DNA of 38,842 nt from a virus. Location: IMG/VR virus record IMGVR_UViG_3300024262_000009, positions 1 to 38,842 of that record. One strand, 5' to 3'. The notes under the pieces were generated by a model. That model ran no database searches and had not been told where the DNA came from. It saw only the letters and a list, made by a program, of their open reading frames with translations. Shown piece by piece: positions 26,346 through 33,136 of this stretch; within the stretch, counting starts at the first letter, position 1; every line of letters starts with the position of its first letter. The translations under genes and the position numbers were made by a program.

Positions 26346-26378
26346 ACATAAAGAAGGATATAGTTATTAGGAGGATTT

Positions 26379-26603
26379 ATGGCAAATAATAATAAGGCTA
26401 CCGTACAAAAATTATATGATGAGATTATCCCGATAGTAAAAATTATATCAGGGCAAACCGTAGAACTGAAAGATATTAAAGATAAATTGAAAAGTATTAA
26501 AGATGATATGACCTCTAAAATATCTATTAAAGCTTTTGTAGCTTGGTTGACTACTTTGTCAATAGTAATAGGAATTATAATTACAATAATGGCAACAAGG
26601 TGA
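26379..26603 (+). CDS. XhlA-like lysis accessory / holin-like protein, 74 aa
   Basis: Site TTAGGAGGATTT. Residues 1-45 form an amphipathic coiled coil (SGQTVELKDIKDKLKSIKDDM), and about 50-71 are one membrane helix near the end (AWLTTLSIVIGIIITIMA) with a basic tail. This is the architecture of the XhlA/hemolysin-associated family that helps holins in Gram-positive phages. It starts the lysis cassette directly before the glycosidase. Confidence 0.6.
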   Translation: MANNNKATVQKLYDEIIPIVKIISGQTVELKDIKDKLKSIKDDMTSKISIKAFVAWLTTLSIVIGIIITIMATR

Positions 26604-26607
26604 TTAT

Positions 26608-27696
26608 ATGTCAATAGGAATGGGAGCTTCGGGGGCAATATTTCAAGATAGATTTACATTAGATTGTCATTGCGTAGAAACAAGGCAATATCCATATAGA
26701 AAATCTGACTGCTGGGGAGTTACACAAAAAGCATTAAATAATGGTATATATCTAATTTTCAATATCTGCTGGGAGAATGGATACAATCCCACTGATGAGC
26801 AGTGGCGACATAGGGTAGAAGGTGTAGTACAAAAACTTATCTCCTATGGGGGTAATAAAAATAATTGTAGGATCACCATTATAAATGAACCTATGAAGTT
26901 TATCTCTAAAGAAAAATATGCTCATCTAATCAATATAGCATATTCACAGGTCAGGAGTAGATTTTTAGTTGGTAGTGGTAACGAGGAATTTGGACTCTCT
27001 GAAGCAAAAGGCGGAATGTACCAGTACATATTTTCACAATCTAATTTTGACATATTGGATATTCACATACAGACATCTTGTCTAACAGAAGCAAATTGTA
27101 ATCATTGGTGTGCGGTTGCGAGGAGTTGGGCCACGAAGTACAACAAGATACTTGACTGTACGGAAGCTAACTATAGTGATGTGGCAAAAGAAAGCGGATA
27201 TAAGAAACTGCTTATGCAGTTAAGTTATGCAGAACAGATTGGTTGCATACATTTTCCAATGGTATTTATAGGGTTATCTAATGAGGATAAATATAAATGG
27301 TTAAGTTTTATTTATAATGGCAAAGTTAGAAGTCCTTACTGGGAAGATTACAAGAGAATTATAAAAGAGAAAGCACCGATACCGAATATTAATATACCAA
27401 TAATAGAGGAGGAAGATATGGAATTAAGACTTTTAGGATTGAGTTATACGAGAATGGGACAACAGGTCAAGTGGCTACAGGATATTCTACTCAATGATTA
27501 TCATGTACCTAATCTCGGTGGGATAGACGGTAAGTTAGGCTCAATGACAGATAAACAAATAAGGGATTATCAGGAAGAAAAAGAATTAAAAGTTGACGGG
27601 ATAGTGGGGGAGCAGACTACGATGAAATTAATTAACGAAAGCTCTGACCCTAAAAAATGGATTATAAACTTACAGATATATATGGCTTATGAATAG
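26608..27696 (+). CDS. Endolysin: GH-A-type glycoside hydrolase with peptidoglycan-binding domain
   Basis: Residues 1 to about 235 look like a TIM-barrel glycosidase of clan GH-A: acid/base ITIINEP (88-95, Glu 94) and probable nucleophile ILDCTEANY (181-189, Glu 186), about 92 residues apart, each at the end of a predicted strand. The C-terminal 70 residues form a PG_binding_1 domain: QVKWLQDILLNDYHV, GGIDGKLGSMTDKQIRDYQ, KVDGIVGEQTTMKL. It should cleave wall glycan. A short acidic linker (IPIIEEEDMELR) joins them. The family of the barrel is not certain. Confidence 0.75.
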   Translation: MSIGMGASGAIFQDRFTLDCHCVETRQYPYRKSDCWGVTQKALNNGIYLIFNICWENGYNPTDEQWRHRVEGVVQKLISYGGNKNNCRITIINEPMKFISKEKYAHLINIAYSQVRSRFLVGSGNEEFGLSEAKGGMYQYIFSQSNFDILDIHIQTSCLTEANCNHWCAVARSWATKYNKILDCTEANYSDVAKESGYKKLLMQLSYAEQIGCIHFPMVFIGLSNEDKYKWLSFIYNGKVRSPYWEDYKRIIKEKAPIPNINIPIIEEEDMELRLLGLSYTRMGQQVKWLQDILLNDYHVPNLGGIDGKLGSMTDKQIRDYQEEKELKVDGIVGEQTTMKLINESSDPKKWIINLQIYMAYE

Positions 27697-27704
27697 GAGG
27701 AATA

Positions 27705-27734
27705 ATGAAATTAATTATTGAGGGATGGGCTTAA
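27705..27734 (+). pseudogene. 9-residue 5' end of the peptidase gene, cut off by an HNH insertion
   Basis: A perfect AGGAGG (27695-27700) is followed by an ATG that codes only MKLIIEGWA before TAA. The M15 peptidase after the HNH gene begins KPDDNLTPNF. Joining the two gives a natural-looking start, so the short ORF is probably the original beginning of that gene. The peptidase would now start at its own ATG (28268). Confidence 0.5.
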
Positions 27735-27739
27735 TAAAC

Positions 27740-27766
27740 TTGCAATAGAATTTATTTATATTGCAA
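27740..27766 (+). other. Hairpin before the HNH gene
   Basis: TTGCAATA (27740-27747) pairs perfectly with TATTGCAA (27759-27766), 11-base loop, followed by a short CTTTT. It could lower transcription into the HNH gene or mask its start. It probably came with the insertion. Confidence 0.5.
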
Positions 27767-27785
27767 CTTTTGGAGATAAATTGAA

Positions 27786-28271
27786 ATGAATAAACAAGAT
27801 AAATTAACTGACAACAAAATTTGTTCTGGATGTAATAAAGAAAAACCCGTAAATGAGTTTTATAAACATAAACATTATAAAAATGGAATATATTATCTTT
27901 GCAAGGAATGCTATAAAAAGGATAGAAAAAATTTTTATCAAAAATATAGAGAAAAAATATTAAAACAAAGAAAAAAATATCGAGAAGAAAATAGAAAGAA
28001 AATTAATAAAGAAAGAGAAAAAAGAAGGCAATGGTTCTTTAAATATAAATTAGACAAGGGTTGCCAAATTTGTGGTTACAATAAATGTGCGGCTGCAATA
28101 GAATTTCACCATTTGGATTCAAACAAAAAGGATACTATTGGAAGTATGGGTAATTATAGTATGAAAAGAATTAAAAAAGAAATAGAAGAATGCATGCTTT
28201 TATGTGCAAATTGTCATAAGGAATTGCATGCTAATAATTATAAAAGAGATAAAAAAGGAAAATTCCAATGA
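27786..28271 (+). CDS. HNH homing-type endonuclease
   Basis: Two zinc knuckles at the start (CSGCNKEKPVNEFY and CKECYKK, residues 13-42), a basic repeat region (KYREKILKQRKKYREENRKK), then an HNH domain: CQICGYNKC, IEFHHLD (about 102), and CMLLCANCHKEL (about 137-148). Same overall family as the genes at 147, 30505 and 37431. It lies between the glycosidase and the M15 peptidase inside the lysis cassette, with the peptidase start overlapping its stop (ATGA). It is probably inserted into the peptidase gene. Confidence 0.9.
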   Translation: MNKQDKLTDNKICSGCNKEKPVNEFYKHKHYKNGIYYLCKECYKKDRKNFYQKYREKILKQRKKYREENRKKINKEREKRRQWFFKYKLDKGCQICGYNKCAAAIEFHHLDSNKKDTIGSMGNYSMKRIKKEIEECMLLCANCHKELHANNYKRDKKGKFQ

Positions 28272-28720
28272 AACCAGACGATAACCTTACACCCAATTTT
28301 AAATTCAAAGAATCCTGGAGTACAGAAGTTATAAGTGGATTTGAATATAAAAGGCGTATTCCACCTACCCCAAAATATATACCATTGATATTTAAGGGAG
28401 CTTTTAATCTCCAAAAGATAAGAGATAGGTTAAATGAAAAATTTGGAAGTAACCCCAAAATTGGCAGGAGAAATAAATTAGGTGAAATTGTAATTGATGT
28501 CGGTAGCTGGTGGAGAACTAAAATATTTCAAAGATATCTCAAGCTAACAGGACAATCTACTACATCAACCGGTAATCACCCTAAGGGGATTGCTATTGAT
28601 TTAGATACTCCACGTGGGATGACACCTACACAATTTAGAAACTTTATTAGAGATGAATGTAATACTGATTTTACTTTTTATATTGTTTACAGGTGGGGCG
28701 TTCATTGTGATTGGAGATAA
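28268..28720 (+). CDS. M15-type peptidase (endolysin, DD-carboxypeptidase/L-Ala-D-Glu-like)
   Basis: A 150-residue peptidase of the M15 (VanY/PlyP-like) fold. Metal ligands are visible in order: GNHPKGIAIDL (His 104, Asp 111), and the last GVHCDWR with His 146. A conserved SWWRTK (80-85) is the region before the active site. It cuts the peptide part of peptidoglycan, complementing the glycosidase. It starts in the stop of the HNH gene, with AAAGGAAAA inside that gene as ribosome site; the original N-terminus may have been longer by about nine residues. Confidence 0.8.
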   Translation: MKPDDNLTPNFKFKESWSTEVISGFEYKRRIPPTPKYIPLIFKGAFNLQKIRDRLNEKFGSNPKIGRRNKLGEIVIDVGSWWRTKIFQRYLKLTGQSTTSTGNHPKGIAIDLDTPRGMTPTQFRNFIRDECNTDFTFYIVYRWGVHCDWR

Positions 28721-28739
28721 ATTTAGGGAGGTGAAATAA

Positions 28740-28970
28740 ATGGGATTAGATTGGACAAGTGCAGCAGTATTGGTATTAGTTACAGTAGCTATTGTAAATA
28801 GAATAAAAACAGAAGCACCAGTGATAAAAGGATTTTGGTATACAATTATTGCTTTTGGTGTTGGAGCGATTTTATATTTTATAGGATTATATGCTCCTGT
28901 AATTGTAACTGTACCATTAACTATAGGTTTAGCAGCATCAGGGATTTTTGATGTTTATACGAAAAAATAA
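28740..28970 (+). CDS. Putative holin, 76 aa
   Basis: Site GGGAGGTGAAA. Three probable membrane helices in 76 residues (about 6-20, 31-50, 52-70), with a short basic loop between the first two (NRIKTEAP) and a charged DVYTKK end. Small size, the lysis genes before it and the terminator after it fit a holin that sets lysis timing. No specific holin family identified. Confidence 0.7.
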   Translation: MGLDWTSAAVLVLVTVAIVNRIKTEAPVIKGFWYTIIAFGVGAILYFIGLYAPVIVTVPLTIGLAASGIFDVYTKK

Positions 28971-28985
28971 AAATTAAATAACTTC

Positions 28986-29031
28986 CTTACTGAATAGTAA
29001 GACCCTCTAGATGATTTATCATGGCTAGAGG
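28986..29031 (+). other. Two stacked hairpins before the late terminator
   Basis: CTTACT (28986-28991) pairs with AGTAAG (28996-29001). Then CCTCTAGATGA (29004-29014) pairs with TCATggCTAGAGG (29019-29031), 11 pairs with a two-base bulge. Together with the terminator stem they form a rigid three-hairpin 3' end. They might protect late mRNA, or form a distinct small RNA. Confidence 0.65.
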
Positions 29032-29034
29032 ATA

Positions 29035-29074
29035 GGGTAGTTCGGTATTAATTATCGGACTACCCTTTTTTTTT
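29035..29074 (+). terminator. Strong terminator ending the late operon
   Basis: GGGTAGTTCGGTA (29035-29047) pairs with TATCGGACTACCC (29053-29065), 13 pairs including G-U, loop TTAAT, then nine T (29066-29074). It ends the 23-kb late unit, and keeps it apart from the regulator promoter 60 bases downstream. Confidence 0.92.
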
Positions 29075-29133
29075 GTTCTAAAATCGGAAATCAATTCAAA
29101 TATAAAAAATATCAATTCTGATAAAGATTTTAC

Positions 29134-29162
29134 TTGACAAGGGTTTGTAGACGTATTATACT
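29134..29162 (+). promoter_or_regulatory. Promoter P2 (TTGACA-N17-TATACT), early/regulator operon
   Basis: Perfect -35 TTGACA (29134-29139), 17-base spacer, -10 TATACT (29157-29162). This is the best promoter in the window, driving the HTH gene and the early arm. Start of transcription is expected near 29169. Confidence 0.85.
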
Positions 29163-29169
29163 AAGTCTA

Positions 29170-29187
29170 ACAGTTAACACAGTTAAC
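29170..29187 (+). promoter_or_regulatory. Candidate operator: ACAGTTAAC twice
   Basis: Two exact 9-base direct repeats ACAGTTAAC (29170-29178, 29179-29187), each containing the palindrome GTTAAC, start at the expected +1 of P2. The HTH gene begins 20 bases further. A bound repressor here would block P2, so the HTH protein probably controls itself. Confidence 0.6.
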
Positions 29188-29207
29188 ATAAGCAATGGAG
29201 GCAAGGA

Positions 29208-29432
29208 TTGAGCAGACCAGATACTACAATAGGATTTTACAGAGAAAAATTGAAAATAAGTCAGCAAAAAATCGCCGACATTCTTGGTATACCCAGAACT
29301 ACAATGTCCTTCTATGAAACAAAAAGAGAGTTCCCCATACTTGCAATTGCTGAAAAGATAGCAGAAATATTAAATGTTCCAATTGGAAAATTATATAGCC
29401 AAGAGGAATTAGAGGTTATAAAAACAAAATGA
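29208..29432 (+). CDS. XRE-family HTH transcriptional regulator, 74 aa
   Basis: TTG start with GGAGG (29197-29201). The HTH is plain: LKISQQKIADILGIPRTTMSFYETKR (about 16-40), followed by helices IAEKIAEILNVPIGKLY, as in Cro/CI-type one-domain regulators. The likely operators lie just before it. It could be the phage repressor or a Cro-like switch protein; there is no C-terminal peptidase domain for SOS cleavage, and no integrase was found, so lysogeny is uncertain. The stop overlaps the next HNH start. Confidence 0.85.
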   Translation: MSRPDTTIGFYREKLKISQQKIADILGIPRTTMSFYETKREFPILAIAEKIAEILNVPIGKLYSQEELEVIKTK

Positions 29433-29731
29433 AAAAACTTACAAATAAAGATTACATAATAATAGGCAAAATGTGGGAGAAAAAATCATCACTTTCAGAA
29501 TATAGAATAATAATGGCATTAAAATTAAGACGACCTTTAGAAAAAAATGAGATTGTCCACCACCTAAATGGAAATTCTGAAGACAATAGACTAGAAAATT
29601 TAAGGTTATGTAATAGTGCGAGTGAGCATAGGAGTTATCATTGGAAGTATTGTGAATGGCGAGAGATGAGAAGAGATTCAGTTTTATATCATAAAGAAGA
29701 TTTAGAAATAATAAAAAATGAAAACAAATAA
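29429..29731 (+). CDS. Small HNH_3-type endonuclease, 100 aa
   Basis: A minimal HNH_3 domain: YRIIMALKLRRPLEKNEIVHHLNGNSEDNRLENLRL (about 24-59), with the VHH core and the N-x8-N, then SASEHRSYH. No DNA-binding repeats or NUMOD modules. It overlaps the upstream regulator stop (ATGA) and the next gene by 14 bases. It could be a reduced homing enzyme that relies on little more than its nuclease core. Confidence 0.8.
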   Translation: MKKLTNKDYIIIGKMWEKKSSLSEYRIIMALKLRRPLEKNEIVHHLNGNSEDNRLENLRLCNSASEHRSYHWKYCEWREMRRDSVLYHKEDLEIIKNENK

Positions 29732-30179
29732 ACTAAAAACAATTACAGTAATATTTCTAATATCTCTTATTGCAATTACAGGTCTTGTTTTTTCTTGCGC
29801 TTGTAAAAAAGAGGTAGCCTTAAACAAAACTGAATTAGCTTTCCTGAACCTCATAAATGACGTAAGGGTAGAAAATAATCTTAATCCACTTACGGCTGAC
29901 CAGAAATTAATGGACTTAGCAAAATCAAGATGTACCGATATGGCAGCCAGGAATTATTTCTCGCACTGGACACCTGAAGGTAAGAGGGTAAGACAAGGTG
30001 AGATTTTAGGTAGGGCAAAGATTGTTATTATCCCAGAAAGATTTATTAACGCCTGGTTAAATAGTCAATCCCATAAGGGAGTTATTTTAAATCCAACATA
30101 TAAAAATATCGGTATTGGAATAATTGATGATAACGGAATAAGGATTGTAACAATAATATTTTCAAGTAGAAAATGGTAG
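29718..30179 (+). CDS. CAP (SCP/PR-1-like) domain lipoprotein
   Basis: Signal/membrane segment at residues 8-26, with Cys 27 and Cys 29 after VFS, a plausible lipoprotein cleavage site. The rest is a CAP domain: ELAFLNLINDVRVENNLNPL, DLAKSRCTDMAARNYFSH, and NPTYKNIGIGIIDD (about 128-141). The usual GENIA segment is degraded (GEILGRA) and the late H/E pair is incomplete, so it may not be fully active. It would sit on the cell surface. Such exported proteins in a phage regulator operon suggest host-surface change or superinfection exclusion. Confidence 0.75.
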   Translation: MKTNKLKTITVIFLISLIAITGLVFSCACKKEVALNKTELAFLNLINDVRVENNLNPLTADQKLMDLAKSRCTDMAARNYFSHWTPEGKRVRQGEILGRAKIVIIPERFINAWLNSQSHKGVILNPTYKNIGIGIIDDNGIRIVTIIFSSRKW

Positions 30180-30186
30180 GGGAAAA

Positions 30187-30405
30187 ATGAAATTTATAAA
30201 ACTAAACAGAATCTGGGGATGTGCGGAAAGTAAAGACAGCGTAATAACTGAATTCTACATAAATACTGAATATATTCGTGCTTTTAATTATGACGGAGAA
30301 TCAAACCGCACTCGTTTGTCAACATATGACAATATTGAGATATGGATTAAGGAAACTCCTGAAGAAATATTAGAATTAATTTTGGATAGAAACAATGAAA
30401 AATAA
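30187..30405 (+). CDS. Hypothetical FlbD-like small protein, 72 aa
   Basis: AGGGGAAAA site. Strand-rich: MKFIKLNR, then YINTEYIRAFNYD, LSTYDNIEIWIKETPEEILELI. The strand-turn-strand-helix order resembles small FlbD-type domains common in phages. No proven function. Confidence 0.6.
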   Translation: MKFIKLNRIWGCAESKDSVITEFYINTEYIRAFNYDGESNRTRLSTYDNIEIWIKETPEEILELILDRNNEK

Positions 30406-30429
30406 AATATCAAATTTGCCACAGCAGGA

Positions 30430-30488
30430 ATCACCTCCTTTCTTAATGGCAAAGGTAGGAGTAGTTTAAAATCGCTTCTACTCCTACC
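30430..30488 (+). other. Region with a copy of the 16S rRNA tail and an 11-bp hairpin
   Basis: ATCACCTCCTTTCT (30430-30443) is identical to the anti-Shine-Dalgarno tail at the 3' end of Bacillota 16S rRNA. It is followed by GGTAGGAGTAG (30454-30464) paired perfectly with CTACTCCTACC (30478-30488), 13-base loop, no T-run. CCTTT (30437-30441) can alternatively pair with AAAGG (30451-30455). The whole lies in the leader of the next HNH gene and looks like a translation-control element. Confidence 0.5.
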
Positions 30489-30504
30489 AAAATAAAAGGT
30501 AGTT

Positions 30505-31089
30505 ATGAATAATATTAAAAAATGTAATAGATGTAAAAAAATAAAATCAGTTAATGAATTTTATAAAGATAAAAGAAGAAAAGATGGTTATACGTCTTAT
30601 TGCAAAGATTGCATAATTAAATATGTTAAGAAATATAAGAAAAATAATCGTGAAAGAACAAATAAAAATGCCAGAGAATGGAAGAAAAATAATCCAGAAA
30701 AAGTGAGGAAATGGAAGAAAAAGAATCCAGAGAGAAACAAAGAACTATGGATAAAGGCAAATAAAAAAAGAAGATTAAGTCCAACATATAAATTAAGCTG
30801 TGCGCTATCTGGTTCGATATGGAGAGCACTAAAAAGTGGTAAGTGCAAAAAACACTGGGAAACTCTGGTAAATTATACTTTACAGGATTTAATAACTCAT
30901 CTTGAAAGTAAATTTAAAGACGGTATGTCTTGGGAAAATTATGGCAAATGGCATATCGACCATAAAAAACCGATATCAAGTTTTAATTTCAGTTCTTATG
31001 AAGACCCAGAATTCGAAGAGTGTTGGGCATTAACAAATCTACAGCCTTTATGGGCTTCTGAAAATATTTCAAAAGGAGTAAAGCTATGA
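30505..31089 (+). CDS. HNH homing-type endonuclease (WHIDH type)
   Basis: N-terminal zinc pair CNRCKKIKSVNEFY and CKDCI (residues 6-37), basic WKKNNPEK repeats, then the C-terminal nuclease of the WHIDH class: WENYGKWHIDHKKPISSF (about 148-165), ECWALTNLQPLWASENISKG. The DH pair is the catalytic core in this group, which replaces the usual HH. Its stop overlaps the start of the next gene, and its last codons (AAAGGAGT) give that gene's ribosome site. Confidence 0.9.
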   Translation: MNNIKKCNRCKKIKSVNEFYKDKRRKDGYTSYCKDCIIKYVKKYKKNNRERTNKNAREWKKNNPEKVRKWKKKNPERNKELWIKANKKRRLSPTYKLSCALSGSIWRALKSGKCKKHWETLVNYTLQDLITHLESKFKDGMSWENYGKWHIDHKKPISSFNFSSYEDPEFEECWALTNLQPLWASENISKGVKL

Positions 31090-31487
31090 ATAATAATAAA
31101 TTTAGTTCAAATATATTTTCAGGTGGAATGCTCTTAAAGGGCAGTACAAAAATGGATTCTACTCTAATCATAGAACAAGAAAGATTATGTAATACCTGTA
31201 AAAATTATAAAGGTAGTCTAAATTGTAGAGTCTTAGGTAAAATTAAAAATCCCGATACTGCAATACATTGCTCTTGGTGGAAAGAAAAATCCAGTAAACC
31301 TAAAACTAAAAGATGCAGTTATTGCGGCGAATTAAAAACTATTGATAAGTTTTATAGAAATAAAGCAAATCCAGATGGGCATCAAGGTAAATGTATTAAA
31401 TGTGCGCTTATTTATGGAACAGAATATCAAAGAAAAGATAAAAAAGTTAAATTAAATAATGTAAGAGGGTATAGGAGTTTGAAATGA
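31086..31487 (+). CDS. Two-zinc-finger protein, probably a nuclease-less HNH relative
   Basis: First a zinc-finger-like CNTCKNYKGSLNC...CSWW (about 37-61), then CSYCGELKTIDKFYRNKANP and CIKCAL (about 78-105). The second copies the N-terminal finger of the HNH genes at 27786 and 30505 (CxxC-x(6)-EFY/KFY...CxxC). There is no HNH core after it. It may be a remnant of a homing gene or a partner DNA-binding protein. Good AAAGGAGT site and coupled start. Confidence 0.6.
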   Translation: MNNNKFSSNIFSGGMLLKGSTKMDSTLIIEQERLCNTCKNYKGSLNCRVLGKIKNPDTAIHCSWWKEKSSKPKTKRCSYCGELKTIDKFYRNKANPDGHQGKCIKCALIYGTEYQRKDKKVKLNNVRGYRSLK

Positions 31488-31858
31488 ACAATTTTAATAA
31501 AGAATATATAAAAGAATGTGATTGTAAAGAGATACAGGGGTTAAGAAAGCGTTTAGTAATGGGTGATTATTACATGGATACAAGTAGTATACAGCCTAAA
31601 GAGATTAATCTATCAAGAGATGTAGAATTAGACAACCGCAGTCCTTATTCTTGGCTACCCACAGGCGACCAATTAGATGAAGAGATAGTAAAGATATGTA
31701 AAAAGAAATTTTATGAATATGAATTTTTTATGCAATGGGATAATTGTAAAATAAGTTATTTTGTATGTGTTAAGGAAGATGGAAACCTCCAACAAAATAG
31801 TAGAAATGACAACCCTCTAATAGCAAAAATTTTGTTACTGAAAGAATTACTAAAATGA
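31484..31858 (+). CDS. Hypothetical protein, 124 aa
   Basis: Starts in the stop of the previous gene. Mixed alpha/beta. SPYSWLPTGDQLDEEIVKI and FYEYEFFMQWDNCKISYFVC are the clearest blocks. Not recognised. Confidence 0.55.
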   Translation: MNNFNKEYIKECDCKEIQGLRKRLVMGDYYMDTSSIQPKEINLSRDVELDNRSPYSWLPTGDQLDEEIVKICKKKFYEYEFFMQWDNCKISYFVCVKEDGNLQQNSRNDNPLIAKILLLKELLK

Positions 31859-31998
31859 AAACAAAACAACTACTAAAATTTTGTAAAGATTGTCTATGCA
31901 ATACCTGTGAGAATACTGATTGCAAAGAGTCAATGTGCTTTATATGTGAAATGGAATTTCCAATAGAAGATTGTGAAGGTTATAGAAGTGAGGGATAA
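31855..31998 (+). CDS. Cys-rich protein, 47 aa
   Basis: Coupled start (ATGA). Eight cysteines in 47 residues (FCKDCLCNTCENTDC then CFICEMEF, EDC), enough for one or two zinc sites. No family. One of a run of tiny early genes here. Confidence 0.6.
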   Translation: MKTKQLLKFCKDCLCNTCENTDCKESMCFICEMEFPIEDCEGYRSEG

Positions 31999-32169
31999 AT
32001 GAATAAAGAAATAGAAAAAGCGTGGCAAGCTAAATGTAAAGCATACAATATTTACCATAAAACACTTAGGATTTATGGTCCCTTATTAGACATTACTCGC
32101 AATAAATGGAAGACATATATTAAGGCAAGAAAATATTGGGAAAAGTTGTGTGAGGAGATAAATGAATAA
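31999..32169 (+). CDS. Hypothetical protein, 56 aa
   Basis: Starts directly after the previous stop (TAAATG). Helical and basic, Lys/Trp/Tyr-rich. Its last eight bases overlap the next gene. Not recognised. Confidence 0.5.
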   Translation: MNKEIEKAWQAKCKAYNIYHKTLRIYGPLLDITRNKWKTYIKARKYWEKLCEEINE

Positions 32170-32311
32170 AGACATTCAAAAACGAGTAGATAGTTTCTTC
32201 AAACAGTACGGTAAAAATAAACCAAAGATAGCAAATAATCGCTGTGCCAAAAGGAAGAAAGTTTGCCCTTATAACGAATCAGGTAAATGTAGGGGCTGGT
32301 GTTTAATTTAA
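32162..32311 (+). CDS. Small basic protein with Cys cluster, 49 aa
   Basis: GAGGAG site inside the previous gene. Basic N-terminal helix, then CAKRKKVCPYNESGKCRGWC, four cysteines likely to bind zinc. Not recognised; possibly DNA-binding. Confidence 0.5.
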   Translation: MNKDIQKRVDSFFKQYGKNKPKIANNRCAKRKKVCPYNESGKCRGWCLI

Positions 32312-32332
32312 AATATTAGGAAAGGATAAGAG

Positions 32333-32521
32333 ATGAAAATAAATTTAGCCAGACGATTGAGACAATACACGATTAAACTTCCGGATAAATGTAACAGCTG
32401 CGATAGTAAATATAAGGATAAGGCAAGGGGCAGTTGCAGTTATTGTTATACACACGGATATGAAGAACTTGGCAATAATGCGGAAGAAATAAGGGAATAT
32501 CCAGACGAAAGGAGATATTAA
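32333..32521 (+). CDS. Cys-rich protein, 62 aa
   Basis: GGAAAGGATAAGAG site. Basic start (NLARRLRQYTIK), then CNSCDSKYKDKARGSCSYC (about 20-38), a single zinc-ribbon-like site, and an acidic tail. The next gene starts one base after its stop. Confidence 0.55.
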   Translation: MKINLARRLRQYTIKLPDKCNSCDSKYKDKARGSCSYCYTHGYEELGNNAEEIREYPDERRY

Positions 32522-32522
32522 A

Positions 32523-32894
32523 ATGAGAAATAAAATTATTAATTTCTTTCATAGAAATCGGATTATAGATAGTCATATAGGTATTTGGCATTTGCATATC
32601 TGGATATATCTATTTGCCACTTACTTTGATATGCACATTATAAGTATTTCAGTTTATTTTAAACAATTTTGTATTTTTGGCTTTAGTTTTGAACTAAATG
32701 AAAAGCGCAGGCTATTTGAATTTGCTATTAAAATTTTTAATGTAGGATTTGATACTTCTAAAAAACATACAGCAGAAGTTCACGAGTGGTATGAAAAATA
32801 TATACTAGAAAGAACAGAGAAATTTGAGGAACTTAAAAAAACATTGACAGAAGAAGAAATTGAAAAAGCAATTAAATATAAAGAATTAAGTTAA
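32523..32894 (+). CDS. Hypothetical membrane-associated protein, 123 aa
   Basis: AAAGGAGATATTAAA site. A hydrophobic aromatic N-terminal half (IWHLHIWIYLFATYF, ISVYFKQFCIFGF) suggests membrane or tight core contact. The C-terminal half is a Lys/Glu coiled coil. Not recognised. Confidence 0.55.
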   Translation: MRNKIINFFHRNRIIDSHIGIWHLHIWIYLFATYFDMHIISISVYFKQFCIFGFSFELNEKRRLFEFAIKIFNVGFDTSKKHTAEVHEWYEKYILERTEKFEELKKTLTEEEIEKAIKYKELS

Positions 32895-32905
32895 GGAGAT
32901 ATTAA

Positions 32906-33136
32906 ATGATTAATGAAAAAGTAGAATGTCCTTTTTGTGAATATAGAGACAAAGAATACTGGCTACAATTTAGATTAAAAGCTATAGAGGATTCTATAAA
33001 ATTTGAACTTAGCGATATGGTTGGAGCAATTATTTGTAACCATATAAGAACCAAAGAAATAGATTGGACAATAAGGGATGCTGCATTAAAAGAAATTATG
33101 GAGGATATTGAAAAATGGGAAAGACAAAAGAAATAG
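32906..33136 (+). CDS. Hypothetical protein, 76 aa
   Basis: AAGGAGATATTAA site. Starts with CPFC and later has one Cys-Asn-His stretch (IICNHIRT). Helical C-terminus, overlapping the exonuclease gene by 22 bases. Not recognised; coupling suggests a role in recombination. Confidence 0.55.
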   Translation: MINEKVECPFCEYRDKEYWLQFRLKAIEDSIKFELSDMVGAIICNHIRTKEIDWTIRDAALKEIMEDIEKWERQKK

